Positions 13,301 through 22,393 of a DNA stretch of 64,000 nucleotides are shown here, in pieces. The notes below the pieces were generated by a model. That model had not been told where the DNA came from. It did not search any database and saw only the letters and a program-made list of their open reading frames with translations. Position 1 is the first letter of the stretch. Every line of letters begins with the position of its first letter. Source of the stretch: Aquilaria yunnanensis (taxonomy: Eukaryota; Streptophyta; Magnoliopsida; Malvales; Thymelaeaceae). Position numbers and translations under genes: made by a program. Where the stretch lies: the NCBI GenBank assembly GCA_039654915.1, contig CM077594.1, forward strand, positions 110,560,893 to 110,624,892, given 5' to 3'.

Positions 13301-14028
13301 AGAAGTAAAAAGGTAACCTCTTATTAATTTCTCTCCCTCGCGCGGGGATTTACTTATGCGAGGTCACGTTAATCATAATACTATACGCTTTGCCTTTGCA
13401 TGAGCTGATCAAGTAGTGTGAATATATATTGATATATCCAAAACGCAGAACCAGTTAATGCATGTAGCGATTGCTGAGCTGCATAAAAAGGTAATATGAT
13501 AAATATTCACAATTACTTTGTCTCGAATCCGATCAGTTAGCTAGCAGAGTAGGTATGATGAGAAATTAATTATTTATAATAATCTGGTGACAGGAAAAGA
13601 AGCTGCAAGAACAAAACAACACACTCGCGAAGAAGGTTGGATTTGATTAATTCACTTGAAACTGTCTGTCCTGTTTTCAAGTGCTGTTGAGGGCTGATGC
13701 AATAAATGTATATAGGTCGAGGACAATGAGAGAATGGTGGGAGGAGAGCAAGAGAACAATGGAGAGAAATCATCTTCTTCTGCACCACCAGAAGCAGCTC
13801 TCGCTCTTGGGTAAACGCCTCCCTCTCTTCACCACAAAATCAACTGTAATGAAGCATGAGATCATGATCTAAAAGGGAATTATTAATGCGTGTTTACATC
13901 TACACACACACATGCACTTGTCTTGTGTGAATGATGGCAGTGGAAGATTTCAAATGCGAGAAGGTGAAACCCAACCTCAGCCTGGGAACGTTGCTGTGAT
14001 TCCACCATGGATGCTTAGAGCCCTCTAG
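1..14028 (+). CDS. FUL-like: FRUITFULL/APETALA1-clade MADS-box transcription factor (5' end outside window)
   Basis: This is a type II (MIKC) MADS transcription factor, a nuclear protein that binds CArG boxes as a dimer or tetramer and sets floral meristem, phase-change or fruit identity. Visible coding exons are 1-168, 12495-12567, 12913-12977, 13213-13312, 13449-13490, 13594-13635, 13716-13810 and 13941-14028; all introns are GT-AG and the frame is continuous for 223 residues. Exon 1 gives the MADS domain ([26 protein letters not shown]), but without its first residues. Exon 2 is the I region ([12 protein letters not shown]), exons 3-6 the keratin-like coiled coil ([28 protein letters not shown]), and exons 7-8 the C-terminal region. 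Exon sizes of 65, 100, 42 and 42 nt are typical of the AP1/FUL clade. The tail ends IPPWMLRAL, close to the FUL-type LPPWML motif, and lacks the farnesylation box of euAP1, so I call it FUL-like. Odd point: the usually invariant CDAEVAL reads CDARVAL. The first intron is about 12.3 kb. Confidence 0.94.
1062..1300. mobile_element. Stowaway-like MITE (Tc1/mariner type)
   Basis: About 239 bp between TA dinucleotides at 1060-1061 and 1301-1302. The left end CTCTCTACATCCCA and the right end GGGATATATAGAGGGA are decayed versions of the CTCCCTCCGTCCC terminal repeat seen in other copies of this window. The interior shares the phrases ATTTGACTTTTTTAA, TTATTCGTATTATT and TTATTTATGTATTAAAA with the copies at 19436 and 22590. 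Noncoding. Confidence 0.75.
2391..2836. mobile_element. Long-TIR MITE nested in the CACTA element
   Basis: The left arm (from AGTTAATTACAATTTT at 2391) and the right arm (AAATTGTAATTATCCT, ending 2836) are inverted copies of one another over roughly 100 bp, including AAATTACAYTTT and the ACTTTACTCTT / AAGAGGTAAA region. There is no ORF. It resembles the long-arm elements farther right, but the TSD could not be read with certainty. Confidence 0.55.
2957..3150 (+). mobile_element. tRNA-derived SINE-like segment with 17-bp hairpin
   Basis: The stretch has an A-box-like GTGGTTAGGTACG and a good B-box, GGTTCGAATACC, about 45 nt apart, as in a tRNA-type RNA polymerase III promoter. It does not fold as a tRNA: no acceptor-stem partner and no CCA-proximal pairing are seen. 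Downstream is a perfect 17-bp inverted repeat (3048-3064 and 3117-3133) with a 52-nt loop. I read it as a tRNA-derived SINE remnant; its limits are uncertain. Confidence 0.5.
4245..4309. repeat. (TA)n microsatellite
   Basis: About 32 uninterrupted TA units inside intron 1 of the MADS gene. Confidence 0.98.
4380..6169 (-). pseudogene. Decayed coding-like sequence that hosts the solo LTR; identity unknown
   Basis: This stretch and its continuation at 8487-8700 are less AT-rich than their surroundings and contain short stop-free runs. The clearest is on the minus strand at about 5810-5900, reading [14 protein letters not shown] and then a proline run. Another minus-strand run at about 5075-5140 reads [15 protein letters not shown]. 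Frames break repeatedly. It looks like an old transposon ORF, but I cannot name the family; an En/Spm-type gene is only a guess. Confidence 0.35.
6175..8481. mobile_element. Solo LTR of an LTR retrotransposon (probably Ty3/Gypsy)
   Basis: The 2307-bp unit starts TGTTGACACCCAATTTCG and ends AACCACGACGTTGCCACA (TG...CA). It is flanked by a perfect 5-bp duplication CAATG at 6170-6174 and 8482-8486. No primer-binding site, polypurine tract or gag-pol lies inside, so it is a solo LTR left by recombination between two LTRs. The middle (6520-7340) is a pyrimidine-rich, GC-rich stretch whose long open frames in both strands are compositional. 7700-8215 holds internal tandem repeats. The TGTTGACACCC start is common in plant Gypsy LTRs; that assignment is from memory. 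Confidence 0.88.
7700..8215. repeat. Degenerate tandem repeats inside the LTR
   Basis: Units built on ATCCATGTCCAAATGATTCG, followed by GTTAGAATCCATGG and a TTGGATATT tail, recur near 7728, 7830 and 7940. A second type, TCCGTGTCCAAATGACTCGG with CAGAGTCCATGGTTCGGAA, occurs twice (about 8123 and 8172). No coding meaning. Confidence 0.85.
8740..9005. repeat. Three degenerate tandem units
   Basis: The phrases AGTCACTGGCCAAGATATTACACATTTGGTCCCTAAA-like (about 80 nt) recur at about 8795, 8880 and 8970 with 70-80% similarity. This wording is typical of decayed noncoding transposon arms. Confidence 0.65.
9440..9740 (+). pseudogene. LINE ORF1 (RRM-like gag) fragment
   Basis: Translation in shifting frames gives LFFFGNFLN, then [25 protein letters not shown] and [14 protein letters not shown]. 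This matches, in order, the RRM-like ORF1 region of the L1-type LINE at 17250-17500 of this window (FFFSNF, VVVDVFVA, FGFVRYVNV, VWIGTYKM). An A run at 9578-9593 breaks the frame. It is a dead scrap inside the MADS intron. Confidence 0.72.
10120..10247. mobile_element. CACTA-like right terminus
   Basis: It ends CTGTTGTAGTG, and the preceding GTCACTAAATGGCCGATCAC resembles the subterminal phrases at 12190-12377. No matching left end was found, so this is probably a truncated relic. Confidence 0.4.
11509..12377. mobile_element. CACTA-like non-autonomous element with GGTCAC/GTGACC subterminal repeats
   Basis: The left end CACTATTTCACTTTTTGATG and the right end TATGTTGTAGTG bracket about 870 bp. 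Repeats such as GGTCACTA, CGGTCACC, GATCGGTGACCG and GATCAGTCACC crowd both subterminal zones, with a shared long phrase AGCGACTGATTGG / CCAATCAGTCGCT near the left. Flanking triplets (AAT and ATA) do not match, so limits are tentative. An alternative left end is CACTACTAAAATAAG at 10961. Confidence 0.5.
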
Positions 14029-14770
14029 GACTAGGGCAGCAGACACATCACCTACCTACCTTCCTGGAGATGATCTAACAATCAGTATCAGTAGGTGGCT
14101 CATAAAAGTATGGGGAATTGCTAAAGCATTTTGTTTCGTTAGTGATCGTTGATTAGATAAAGATGACGAAGAGGACTCGAATTCCGTAAAGCCATTTTGC
14201 GCCCTCCTTCGTACTGTTGGGCATCATCATCTGCTTAGCCCTTCTAATAATCAGACATATATATTTAAGGCACAGAACAGAACTGTTGAGTTTCCCCGGC
14301 AATGATCACTGCAAATATGACTAGCTATTTCCTTATGAACATCGATCGTTAATTATGATCTCAGCTGCATTGGCCATTTCTTTGGGTTGCACGTGGTGGT
14401 TATTTATGGACATGTCCAAAGGCATGAGTTGATAAGTCTGGAGTGCCAAAATTTTGGAAACCTGAAAATGTCCACCATGGTATACGTACACTACTAACGG
14501 TAAAACTAATGGTGTTAGGTAATTATTATTAAAATATAAGAAATTATTATTTTAAATAAATATATGTAATTATGGGGTAGATATGGTAGTCATTATTAAG
14601 TGAGGGAGTTACCATTTTAGATAATTTCTATAATCATGGAATAAATAATTTTTAAATTTTTAATTATTTTTGTAGAGAAAAAATTTCTCATTTTCAAACA
14701 AAAATGTTAGCATCTTTTTTGTAATTTTGTGTGTAGTATATCTGAAATTGATGTCATATATTGGCTAATA
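14029..14770. other. 3' flank of the MADS gene
   Basis: This must include the 3' UTR (no clear AATAAA is seen), followed by AT-rich sequence. No ORF or element was recognised. Confidence 0.6.
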
Positions 14771-15105
14771 TAGTGTCTAGAACTGTTTGTTCTAGTGTTT
14801 ATGATTATTATTCTGATGTTTAATACTGCTTTTCTGATGTCTAGCTAATTATATTGCATTGATGTATAAATTAGTTAGTCTAATATACAGTGCTATTATT
14901 TTGATGTCTAGTATTGCTACTCTTCTAAACTTGTTGTACTAGTATTTAGTAATACTTTCATGGTGTCTAATTATGTTATATTAGTGTATAAATTTATTAG
15001 TCTAGTATCAAAGACTACTGTTCTGGTGTTTGTAACTGTTTTCTTGGTGTCTAAGATTACTGTTCTGGTGTCTATAATTGATTTTTTGGTGTCTTATCTA
15101 TCTAG
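14771..15105. repeat. 21-nt-period minisatellite
   Basis: Units begin TGGTGTCTA or a variant (TAGTGTTTA, TGATGTCTA) and are mostly exactly 21 nt apart, about 14 copies with one longer interruption near 14890-14945. Because 21 is a multiple of three, the array also reads as a heptapeptide repeat (LVSKITV-like), but it has no support as a gene. Confidence 0.85.
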
Positions 15106-15619
15106 TATTAACACCGTTATAGTTCCATCCAGTGGTGTACGTCCATCAGAGTGGACGCAAGAATTTCTCAAATTTTGTGTACCCATAATCACCAGATGGA
15201 CATAGGTGGTGGTGCAGGCTAATTGTTGGAAGGCCCACCATAAACAAGAAAGAAAATTTTGAACTTCCTCTTTTGGCGACATTCATTTTGTTTGGATCTA
15301 ATGAAAAGTGAAAAAAAAATTATTTTGGCTTTTTTTTTGTCTTTTAAATTGACCCTCATTTTTTCAATTAAAGTTAGTTCTAGCTACTTGCTTAGAATTG
15401 CTTGAATGTATAGTTCAATTCTTATGAATTTGTTTTCATTTTGTGCTTATAAAAAAATTAATAGAAAATATTATAATTACATTTTACTAAAAAAAATCTA
15501 AAAGCGTCTTTTGAGCTTTCTTGAAGTGCAACTTAAATTAATGTAACTTGGACAAATAGTCTCTTTGTATAAAAACAAGCACTTTTAATAAATTTTTGAA
15601 ACTTTCAACCCCGTGAGTT

Positions 15620-16580
15620 TAGGGCTGATCATTCGGTTTTTTCGGTTCAAACCGAACCGAATATTTCAGTTTTTTTGGTTTTCGGTTTATTATGATTAGA
15701 AACCGAATTAACCGAACTAAGCCTCTAGACCGAAGTAAAACCGAACCGAAATATTTTGTTCGGTTCGGTTTAAAACCGAAATAACTGAAAAAAAAATCAT
15801 ATCCAAACACAGTGATGCATTTGTGACATAGAGAAATGTATGTGACTTAAATAACTACATAGCAAGAAATCATGGACTATTATGGGGTTTGTACTTTGAT
15901 GGGAGGTGGAGGTGACTGACGGACCGACGGTTGCGTCCGACGGCGGGGAGAGGGCGTAGGGGAGTGGAGGGCGAGGGCAGATGCCTGGGGCTAGGGTGGA
16001 GGAGAGGTCAGATGGCGGGGGCAAGGGGGGAGGGGAGTAGAAGGCGAAGGCAGACGGCGGGGGTGAGGTTGGAGGCGAGGCGGAAGACGGAAGTGAGATC
16101 CGACGGCGGGGGAGAGGGCGTAAGGGGGGGTGGAGGCCGAGGGCAGATGGCGGGGGCTAGGGCGAAGGCGAGGTCAACCGGCGAGGGCAAGGGGGAGGGG
16201 AGTGGAAGGCGAAGGCAGACGGTGGGGCGAGGGTGGAGGCGAGGCCGAAGGACGGTGTCGAGCGGAGGGAGGAGGAAGATGATTTGTGATGGCAGAACCC
16301 CAAACAAGCCATCAATCTTCTTCCTACCTTCCACGCAAACCCTCCTCCTTTTAAAGCTGTCATCTGACCCACCAAAGTCTAAAATATGCTATAAAGAAAT
16401 TTCGGTTTTTTCGGTTACCGAAATAACCGACACTCAAAACCGAAACCGAACCGAAACCGATATTTTCTCTATTCGGTTTCAACCGAACCAAACCGAAAAA
16501 CCGAAATAACCAAACCGAAATTCTAAATTTTTTTGGTTTTTTCGGTTTTTTCGGTTTTAACCGAATAGTGATCACCCCTA
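15620..16580. mobile_element. Non-autonomous hAT-like element, TSD CGTGAGTT
   Basis: Terminal repeats TAGGGCTGATCATTCGGTTT and AACCGAATAGTGATCACCCCTA-type are inverted. The element is flanked by a perfect 8-bp duplication CGTGAGTT (15612-15619 and 16581-16588), the hAT TSD length. Both arms are built from AACCGAA / TTCGGTT words, about 170 bp each. The centre (15900-16330) is strikingly GC-rich and purine-rich. No transposase. The element at 27711-28473 is a relative with the same start. Confidence 0.88.
15925..16285. repeat. GC-rich degenerate tandem repeats in the hAT-like core
   Basis: Words such as GGCGGGGG, AGATGGCGGGGGC, GGAGGCGAGG and GAAGGCGAAGGCAGACGG recur with spacing of roughly 60-110 bp. 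The open frames on both strands here follow from composition (Gly/Arg or Pro/Ser rich) and I do not treat them as genes. Confidence 0.75.
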
Positions 16581-16588
16581 CGTGAGTT

Positions 16589-17132
16589 TGAAAAATTGAA
16601 AAAAAAGATTCTTATCCTCTTCTTTCTTTTTATATAAACTCTCATATATTCATAACGTGTGCGTATACATATAATGCTATAATGACGGTGGATTGACGAT
16701 GCGTTCTTGCGGCTCAAACAATGTCAGGCAAGAAGAGATCAGAAAGAGTTTCTGATAAAAGAGTATATATGTATACAGATTCTATTAAACGACATAACAA
16801 AGAATAATTAGATGCCATGGATGAATATAGCCTGGTCAATTGCATGGGAAGAATAATTAGATGCAAGATTCTAAGTAGAACCCAGAACTAGTCCATCAAT
16901 TCTTTGATATACAATCTAATAAAAAGAAAGTTGGGTGAAGTCGAAGTCTAAAAGGGAGTTTTTTCAGTCGAGGAAGTGTGCCTCGTCCTATTCCGGACAA
17001 AGGCTCCATAAACTTGAGCATGGGAGAGAGGAGAAAATGTTAAATCGACAAATTTTATAGGCACTGGGATTAGTGTTGATATTTTATGTTGAGATTCCAT
17101 TATACGTGATGAAATATTCACTTTAACTAACA
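16589..17132. other. No gene seen
   Basis: AT-rich spacer between the hAT-like element and the LINE. Two partial copies of AGAATAATTAGATGC lie at about 16801 and 16850; nothing else was found. Confidence 0.6.
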
Positions 17133-17179
17133 GAGAGCGGTCAATAAAAAAAAGGAGAGAGAGAAACAGAGAGTCGGTG

Positions 17180-17724
17180 AGGAATTCAGGCTTCGATCTT
17201 GAGAAGGGGGGTAGGGGCGGGGGTTTCAGACGAGACGTGATCAAGGTCATGGACAAGGAGGCGACAGCATTCTTCTTTTCAAACTTTCTGGACGTACAAC
17301 TGGGAAGGCAGAAATCTATGGCCGGTGTTCCAAAGGCTGGGAGTGGTTGTAGACGTTTTTGTTGCGAGAAAGAGAACAAAGTCTGGAGCGGCTTTGGATT
17401 TGTAAGATATGTGAATGTGAAGAATACAGTTGAGTTGGAGAAGGAGTTAAACAATGTTTGGATCGGCACATACAAAATGGGGCAAACTTGGCAAAGTTCC
17501 AGAGGGCGAGCATGGCCGGGCAAGGAGTATGTGGAGCGCCAAAATGGAGGAAGATGACGGGTCTATTAATCTGGAGTTGGGAAGCGAGCAAGAAGAAGTT
17601 GATATTTCCGATGAAGAAAATAGTGAAAGTCTGGAAGAGGCTTAGAGAAGTGCAAAACATGGTGCCGGGGTTTCGCGGAACAAATGCAGGAATTAAAAAG
17701 ACGCTGGAGGATGGTGCTGCTAAA
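17180..17724 (+). pseudogene. LINE ORF1 (gag-like, RRM) first part
   Basis: Reads NSGFDLEKG, DKEATAFFFSNF, then after a frameshift VVVDVFVARKRTKSG, FGFVRYVNVKNTVELEKEL and VWIGTYKM. This is the RNA-recognition-like fold of plant L1 ORF1 proteins, which coats the element RNA. At least two frameshifts separate the parts. The text stops at the hAT-like insertion. Confidence 0.75.
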
Positions 17725-18575
17725 TAGTGGTGGCCGTGGGCCAACCAGGCCCCTGCCCAACAGGGTCTAGGTCTACTTTTCTGGACCCGAGCACGACCCG
17801 CATTAAAGTGGGGTGGGCCTGTTCCAAGTTGGACCTAGGCCCGAGCCGGGGTGAGGTGGGTCCAAGCTGGGTTGAGTTTGTGCGATTAATGAAAAATATG
17901 TTTTAATATGTTTGCAATCGTTCTTCGATAGTAATTTTATAAAATATATACTTTTTTAAGAAGAAACACCACCGCCGGTGTCATTTTTATTAAAGACAAA
18001 GCAAAATAGCACTTACATAATTTAGAACGTGCTTTACACTTAAAAATAGTGAAACGTTCCAGAGAAAAAAAAAAGAAGGTAAAACTTAATATTTGTGCTT
18101 AATAGCATAATCAGTTGATTACATTTTTTAAATTGTAAAGAAACCTATAATCCACTCTTGCAGGTCATCATTAGACCCTCAAAAAGCCCTAAAAAACTAG
18201 CCGTTAGTGGCTGTTGAGTAAGGGTAAAAAAGTCTGGGGTAAAAAAAAAAGTCTGAAGCCATTAGGGGGGCTGGCTGTCATTTTCCCATTTTTTTAAAAT
18301 TTTTGAAAACTCAATGGATTTCTGGAAACGTTCAACCCAGCCCGGCTCTGCTTGGCTAAGTCATGGGCTAGGCTAGGGGCAGTCCGGGTTGAACTGCGAG
18401 TTGGGCCAAGTCATGCCAATTTGGGCTTCCTCTTCTTTCAGGCCCATGTTTGCCCCGCCACCTTTCGATCCTTATCCTTGCTAGGCCGAGCCCAGGTTTA
18501 ATCATGCCGAGTCGAGTTTGACTCGAGCCGGATCCGAGTTGGGCCCGGGTCAACTAGGCCCATTAGCCACCACTA
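17725..18575. mobile_element. hAT-like element with perfect 8-bp TSD in the LINE
   Basis: 851 bp. It starts TAGTGGTGGCCGTGGGCC and ends GGGCCCATTAGCCACCACTA-like (inverted). The flanks CTGCTAAA (17717-17724 and 18576-18583) are identical. The arms are rich in GGGCC / TTGGGC words. There is no ORF of transposase type. Confidence 0.9.
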
Positions 18576-18583
18576 CTGCTAAA

Positions 18584-18799
18584 GCACTAAATATGGATAA
18601 TGTAATATGGGTGAGAAATTGATTCAATCTCAGAAAGACACATCAAATAAGAGTTTAAATGATGGGCCAAATTTGGGCCCAAATAAATCGGATTGGCTTG
18701 AACAATCAACATTGAAGAAGATGATGGGTCTTGTGTGGCCCAAGATGAAAGTGAGCAGTTGGAGGCTGGTTAATAAAAAAATGAGGAACTAGAGACGAT
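18584..18799 (+). pseudogene. LINE ORF1, middle part between two insertions
   Basis: Open frame GEKLIQSQKDTSNKSLN to WRLVNKKMRN, typical of the low-complexity hinge of plant LINE ORF1. It continues at 19883 after the second insertion is removed. Confidence 0.6.
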
Positions 18800-18996
18800 T
18801 AAAAGTGTTTAGTAGGTCGAGCTGACCCAACCCAGCCCTGAGAGAGGCATAGGAAAGGTGGGGTGGTTATGGGTCTAGGAGAGGAGGAGGTCTTAAGTGA
18901 GCCCCACTTGGCCCAGTTTGAACTTTGGCCCGAACCCAAGCTCAGCCTGGTCTAGGCCAAGCCAGACCGGGCTTAGCTAGTTAGTCTAAATATTTA

Positions 18997-19720
18997 TTCT
19001 TCAATTCTTTAAAAAAGTAAGCAAATTACACCTTAAGGCCCTACATCAATTCCAACTTACTTTTTGACCTCAAATTACCATCTTGTCCACTTCAAAAACT
19101 AGTTTTTGAGGCCTTTTTGTTAAAAAAAAATGGCATCTTCTATAAATAAGAAGTTACTCCAGTTTTTTTAAGTATTGTCTGATTTTTTTTAATTAATAAA
19201 ATTTATTCTAGTTGTGGCATTTCTCTTTTTCTTCAATTCTCTAAAACAGTAAAGAAATTACATCTTAAGGCCCTGCAACGGCTCCAGCTTACTTTTTGAC
19301 CTCAAAATACCATTTTATCCATTTTAATAACTAGTTTTTTATGCCCTCTTTTTTTTAAAAAAAATATAACATCTCCAATTAATAGAGAGATTACTCTAGT
19401 TTTTTTAAGTATCATATGATTTTTTTTAATTAATACTTTCTCCGTCCCAAAAGTTTTGCTCCATTTGTTTTTGGTAATTAATCTATAATTTTTTATTTTA
19501 AACATTTTAATATATAAATAAAAAATCTTTGTATATAAATGATAATTCAAGATATGTAGTTTCTAAATATATTTTTTTTGATTTTTTTTAACAAACAATA
19601 ATATGAATAAAATTGAGTCAAAATACAACAAAAAGTCAAATGTATCAAAATTTATGGGACGGAGGGAGTAAAACTTATTCTAGTTGTATTGTTTCTCTCT
19701 TTAAAAAAATGATAATGTAA
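18997..19720. repeat. 232-bp tandem duplication, second copy split by a Stowaway
   Basis: Copy 1 starts TTCTTCAATTCTTTAAAA at 18997 and copy 2 starts TTCTTCAATTCTCTAAAA at 19229. Both run through CCTTAAGGCCCT (CATCTTAAGGCCCT in copy 2) and TTACTTTTTGACCTC to AATTAATA. Copy 2 resumes after the MITE at 19671 with AAACTTATTCTAGTTGT. Confidence 0.85.
19436..19668. mobile_element. Stowaway MITE
   Basis: 233 bp, from CTTTCTCCGTCCC to GGGACGGAGGGAG, flanked by TA (19434-19435 and 19669-19670). The uninterrupted copy of the host repeat at about 19190-19215 shows the empty site with a single TA. Confidence 0.93.
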
Positions 19721-19882
19721 AACTAATTAAACAAATTTTATTTTTTATATAAAAAATATACAACCTAGGCCCAAGGCTTAGGCCCGAGTCAAGCCGGATA
19801 TAGGTCAGCCCGCCTTAACGCACACTGTACCCGGGTCTCACCAACCCAGGTCCAGGCCTGGCCTGGCCGAGTCGGAGACGAT

Positions 19883-20347
19883 ACGAAAAAGAAGAGAACA
19901 AGAAAAGAAGATAGAAATAGGCTCCCTCCTTTTTTTTTTTGAGGTAATGGAGAAAACAGAAGGATGGTGTGGGCGGACAAGCCTACGGCTAATGAAATCC
20001 ATGGCGAGATCGAAGACCGGCGGAGAAAGGAAAGAAAAACGGAGCAAAAGGGGAGCAGAGCTTTGAGGAACTCAAATTTCAGCGCAGGTGTGAAAATCGC
20101 AGGTCAGTCTATAACAGATTCACTAGTTGCATTCAGAAATTCAAAGTTGTTGTTGAGTAATTGTAGTCAAGGGAATGAGTCCACGGAGGTTGTTGATAGT
20201 ATAAACAACGAGGAAGATCTTATCAGGAACGTGGGTGAGTTGGTTGGGTTTGAAATGGAAGAAGCTGGTGGAATTGAGGCCCTGGATATATCTCTGAGAA
20301 AGCTGGAGATGTTCCAGACCACAGATAATTTGAAGAAAATTTGTTGA
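19883..20347 (+). pseudogene. LINE ORF1, C-terminal part
   Basis: Frame from about 19964: WADKPTANEIHGEIEDR, then NVGELVGFEMEE and LRKLEMFQT, ending at a stop at 20345-20347, just before ORF2. Low complexity and acidic, as usual for this end of plant LINE ORF1. Confidence 0.55.
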
Positions 20348-20372
20348 ACGGATAGGAGTTTTTGTCAGAGTT

Positions 20373-22393
20373 TTGAGGATACTGTCGCTGAATATAAGAG
20401 GAATTGGGAAACAGATAAAATGTAGATTGGTGAAGGAAATTTGTGGCAAGGAGAAAGTGGAGTTTCTGGCGCTTCAAGAAACTAGGTTTGCTGGAAATGC
20501 AGAGGAGGCTGCGAGTAAGGTCAGAGCCTTATGGGTTGGAAATTGTGAATTTGTCAAACAAGATTCTGTTGGTCAGTCTGGTGGCCTGATTTGTGTCTGG
20601 GATCCAAATGTTTTCAAGAATGGTGATCAGTTTGGCTGTGACAGATTCATTGTTGTGTCAGGTCATTGTCAAGGTTGTACAGAATTGCTGACATTAGTAA
20701 ATGTATATGCACCTCTTGAGGAGCTGCAGAAGGTGGAAGTGTGGAGGAGGATTCTGGAAATTAAGTGCGAAAGAGAGGGGATTTGGTTGATATGCAGAGA
20801 CTCCAATGCAGTTAGATATAAAGAAGAAAGAAGAGGAAGCAGATTTGATGAAACAAGTGCAAGCAATTTTAATGATTTTATAAGAGATACAGAATTAAGA
20901 GAGATTTCTTTGGAAGGGAGGAAATTCACATGGTATGACAAGGAGAGCTCAAAAATGAGCAAACTTGACCGGTTCTTGGCATCAGAGAAATTTCTTCAAT
21001 ATTGGCCGAAAGTTTGTGCTTTGGCGCTGAGGAGGACAATATCAAATCACTTCCCCATACTGTTATAAGTGAAGGATGTGGATTTTGGACCAATCCCCGT
21101 TTTGCTTCTTCGATGTTTGGATGGAGCACAAAGACTTTCAGAAAGTCTTTAAGGAAGCATGGTTCGAAGAAGTGGAGGAGATGAATCAAGGAAAAATCTT
21201 TAAACTGAGGCTGCAGAAATTAAAGGCGGCTTTAAAGCAGTGGAAAAGGAGTAACTTTAGTAACATCTATGTCAAAATTGAAAAGCTGAAGGTGGAGTTG
21301 GACAGTTGGGATGCAGTAGCTGAAGTTAGAGATTTAAAGGAGGAAGAAAAGCAGTTAAGATCTGAAACCATGTTGAAATTTTGGGAGAAGGAAAAGATTA
21401 AAAAAGCTATGATCAAACAAAAGTCTCATGTTAAATGGGCAGCAGCAGAAGGCGAGAAGGACTCAAAAAAATTTCATTCAGTTGTTAGAGGGAGATTCAG
21501 AAGAAATGAAATAAATGGGCTGAGTATTAACGGAAGGTGGAGAGAGGAACCAGTGGTTATAGAGCAGGAAGGATTTGATTTTTTCATTCAGAATTTTCGA
21601 GAACAATTGCAAGTCAGACCAAGGTTCAGCAGTGCAAGATTTAAGAAACTTTCAGAAGAGCTAAAGCGTGGGTTGGAAGGACCATTTACAAGTGAAGAAA
21701 TAAAGGAGGCAGTATGGGGGTGTGGGGGAGATAAAGCCCGCGGTCCGGATGGCTTTTCATTTAACTTTCTATGGAAGAATTCGGATATTGTGGGGGAAGA
21801 TGAGATCAGGGCAATCAAATACTTTGAGGAATCTGGAAGATTTGTAAAGGGCAGTCTTCTGGGTCAAACAATTATCAAGAAGGCTGGACAACATGCTGCT
21901 GCAAGAGGTGGACTCGCTTCAACTGACTTTGTGGAACTCTTGGGTACCGAGTAAGATGAACATTTGTGTTTGGAGAGCTGTCCAATATAGCTTACCTACA
22001 AGGCTCAATCTGTGGCTTCGAGGCATTGCTCTGGAGAATCCTTTGTGTCCTTTATGCGAAGAGGAGGCAGAATCAGTGGATCATTCGTTAGTTTGCTGCA
22101 AAGAGTCGTCGGATGTGTGGGGGCAAGTTCTTTCATGGTGGAAAATTGACAAAGAAGCAGGTGATACAGTTTTAGATATTATGAAACTTCAGTTGGATAA
22201 ACCAGTCAATAAAAATCAGGATAAGGTTTGGGGAGCCGTAAAATATGTTGTTTTGCGGAGAATTTGGGATAGGAGAAACAACTTATTGTTCAAGAATTGT
22301 AGGAAGTCCAGTTCTCAAATTATGCAGGAAATTCAGTTATTTTTACTTCTCTGGGTTGTGAATATATGTGATAAGTTATGTAGGTTTATGTAG
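20373..22393 (+). pseudogene. LINE ORF2: endonuclease, RT start and zf-RVT, most of RT deleted
   Basis: The APE-type endonuclease begins RILSLNIRGIGKQIK and keeps FLALQETRF (the catalytic Glu), VNVYAP, FTWYDKE and KLDRFL. The end reads ISNHFPILL, where SDHFPI is expected, so the active-site Asp is Asn; GDFNAV has become CRDSNAV. A frameshift near 21062 leads to the linker and coiled region (VEEMNQGKIFKLRLQKLKAALKQW), then ARGPDGFSFNFLWKN, the first RT block. The RT palm with YADD is absent. 21893-22393 is the zf-RVT-like tail (CPLCEEEAESVDHSLVCC). It cannot encode an active reverse transcriptase. Confidence 0.87.

Larger units (their letters stand above)
18800..19874. mobile_element. Second hAT-like insertion in the LINE, TSD GAGACGAT
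   Basis: An 8-bp direct repeat GAGACGAT lies at 18792-18799 and 19875-19882. Both ends are rich in GGCCC / CCCGG words like the neighbouring element (GAGCTGACCCAACCCAGCC at left; GGTCCAGGCCTGGCC at right). The terminal few bases do not form a clear TIR, so the ends may be decayed. It contains a 232-bp tandem duplication and a Stowaway. Confidence 0.65.

Noticed and set aside
14771..15105. CRISPR-like array
   Set aside because: Units are degenerate, directly adjacent without unique spacers, and the genome is a plant nuclear one.
14960..15205. 81-codon open frame with heptad repeats
   Set aside because: It is the translation of the 21-nt array; no start context or homology.
15931..16509. 192-codon Gly/Arg-rich open frame
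   Set aside because: Entirely within a noncoding hAT-like element; opposite strand is equally open.
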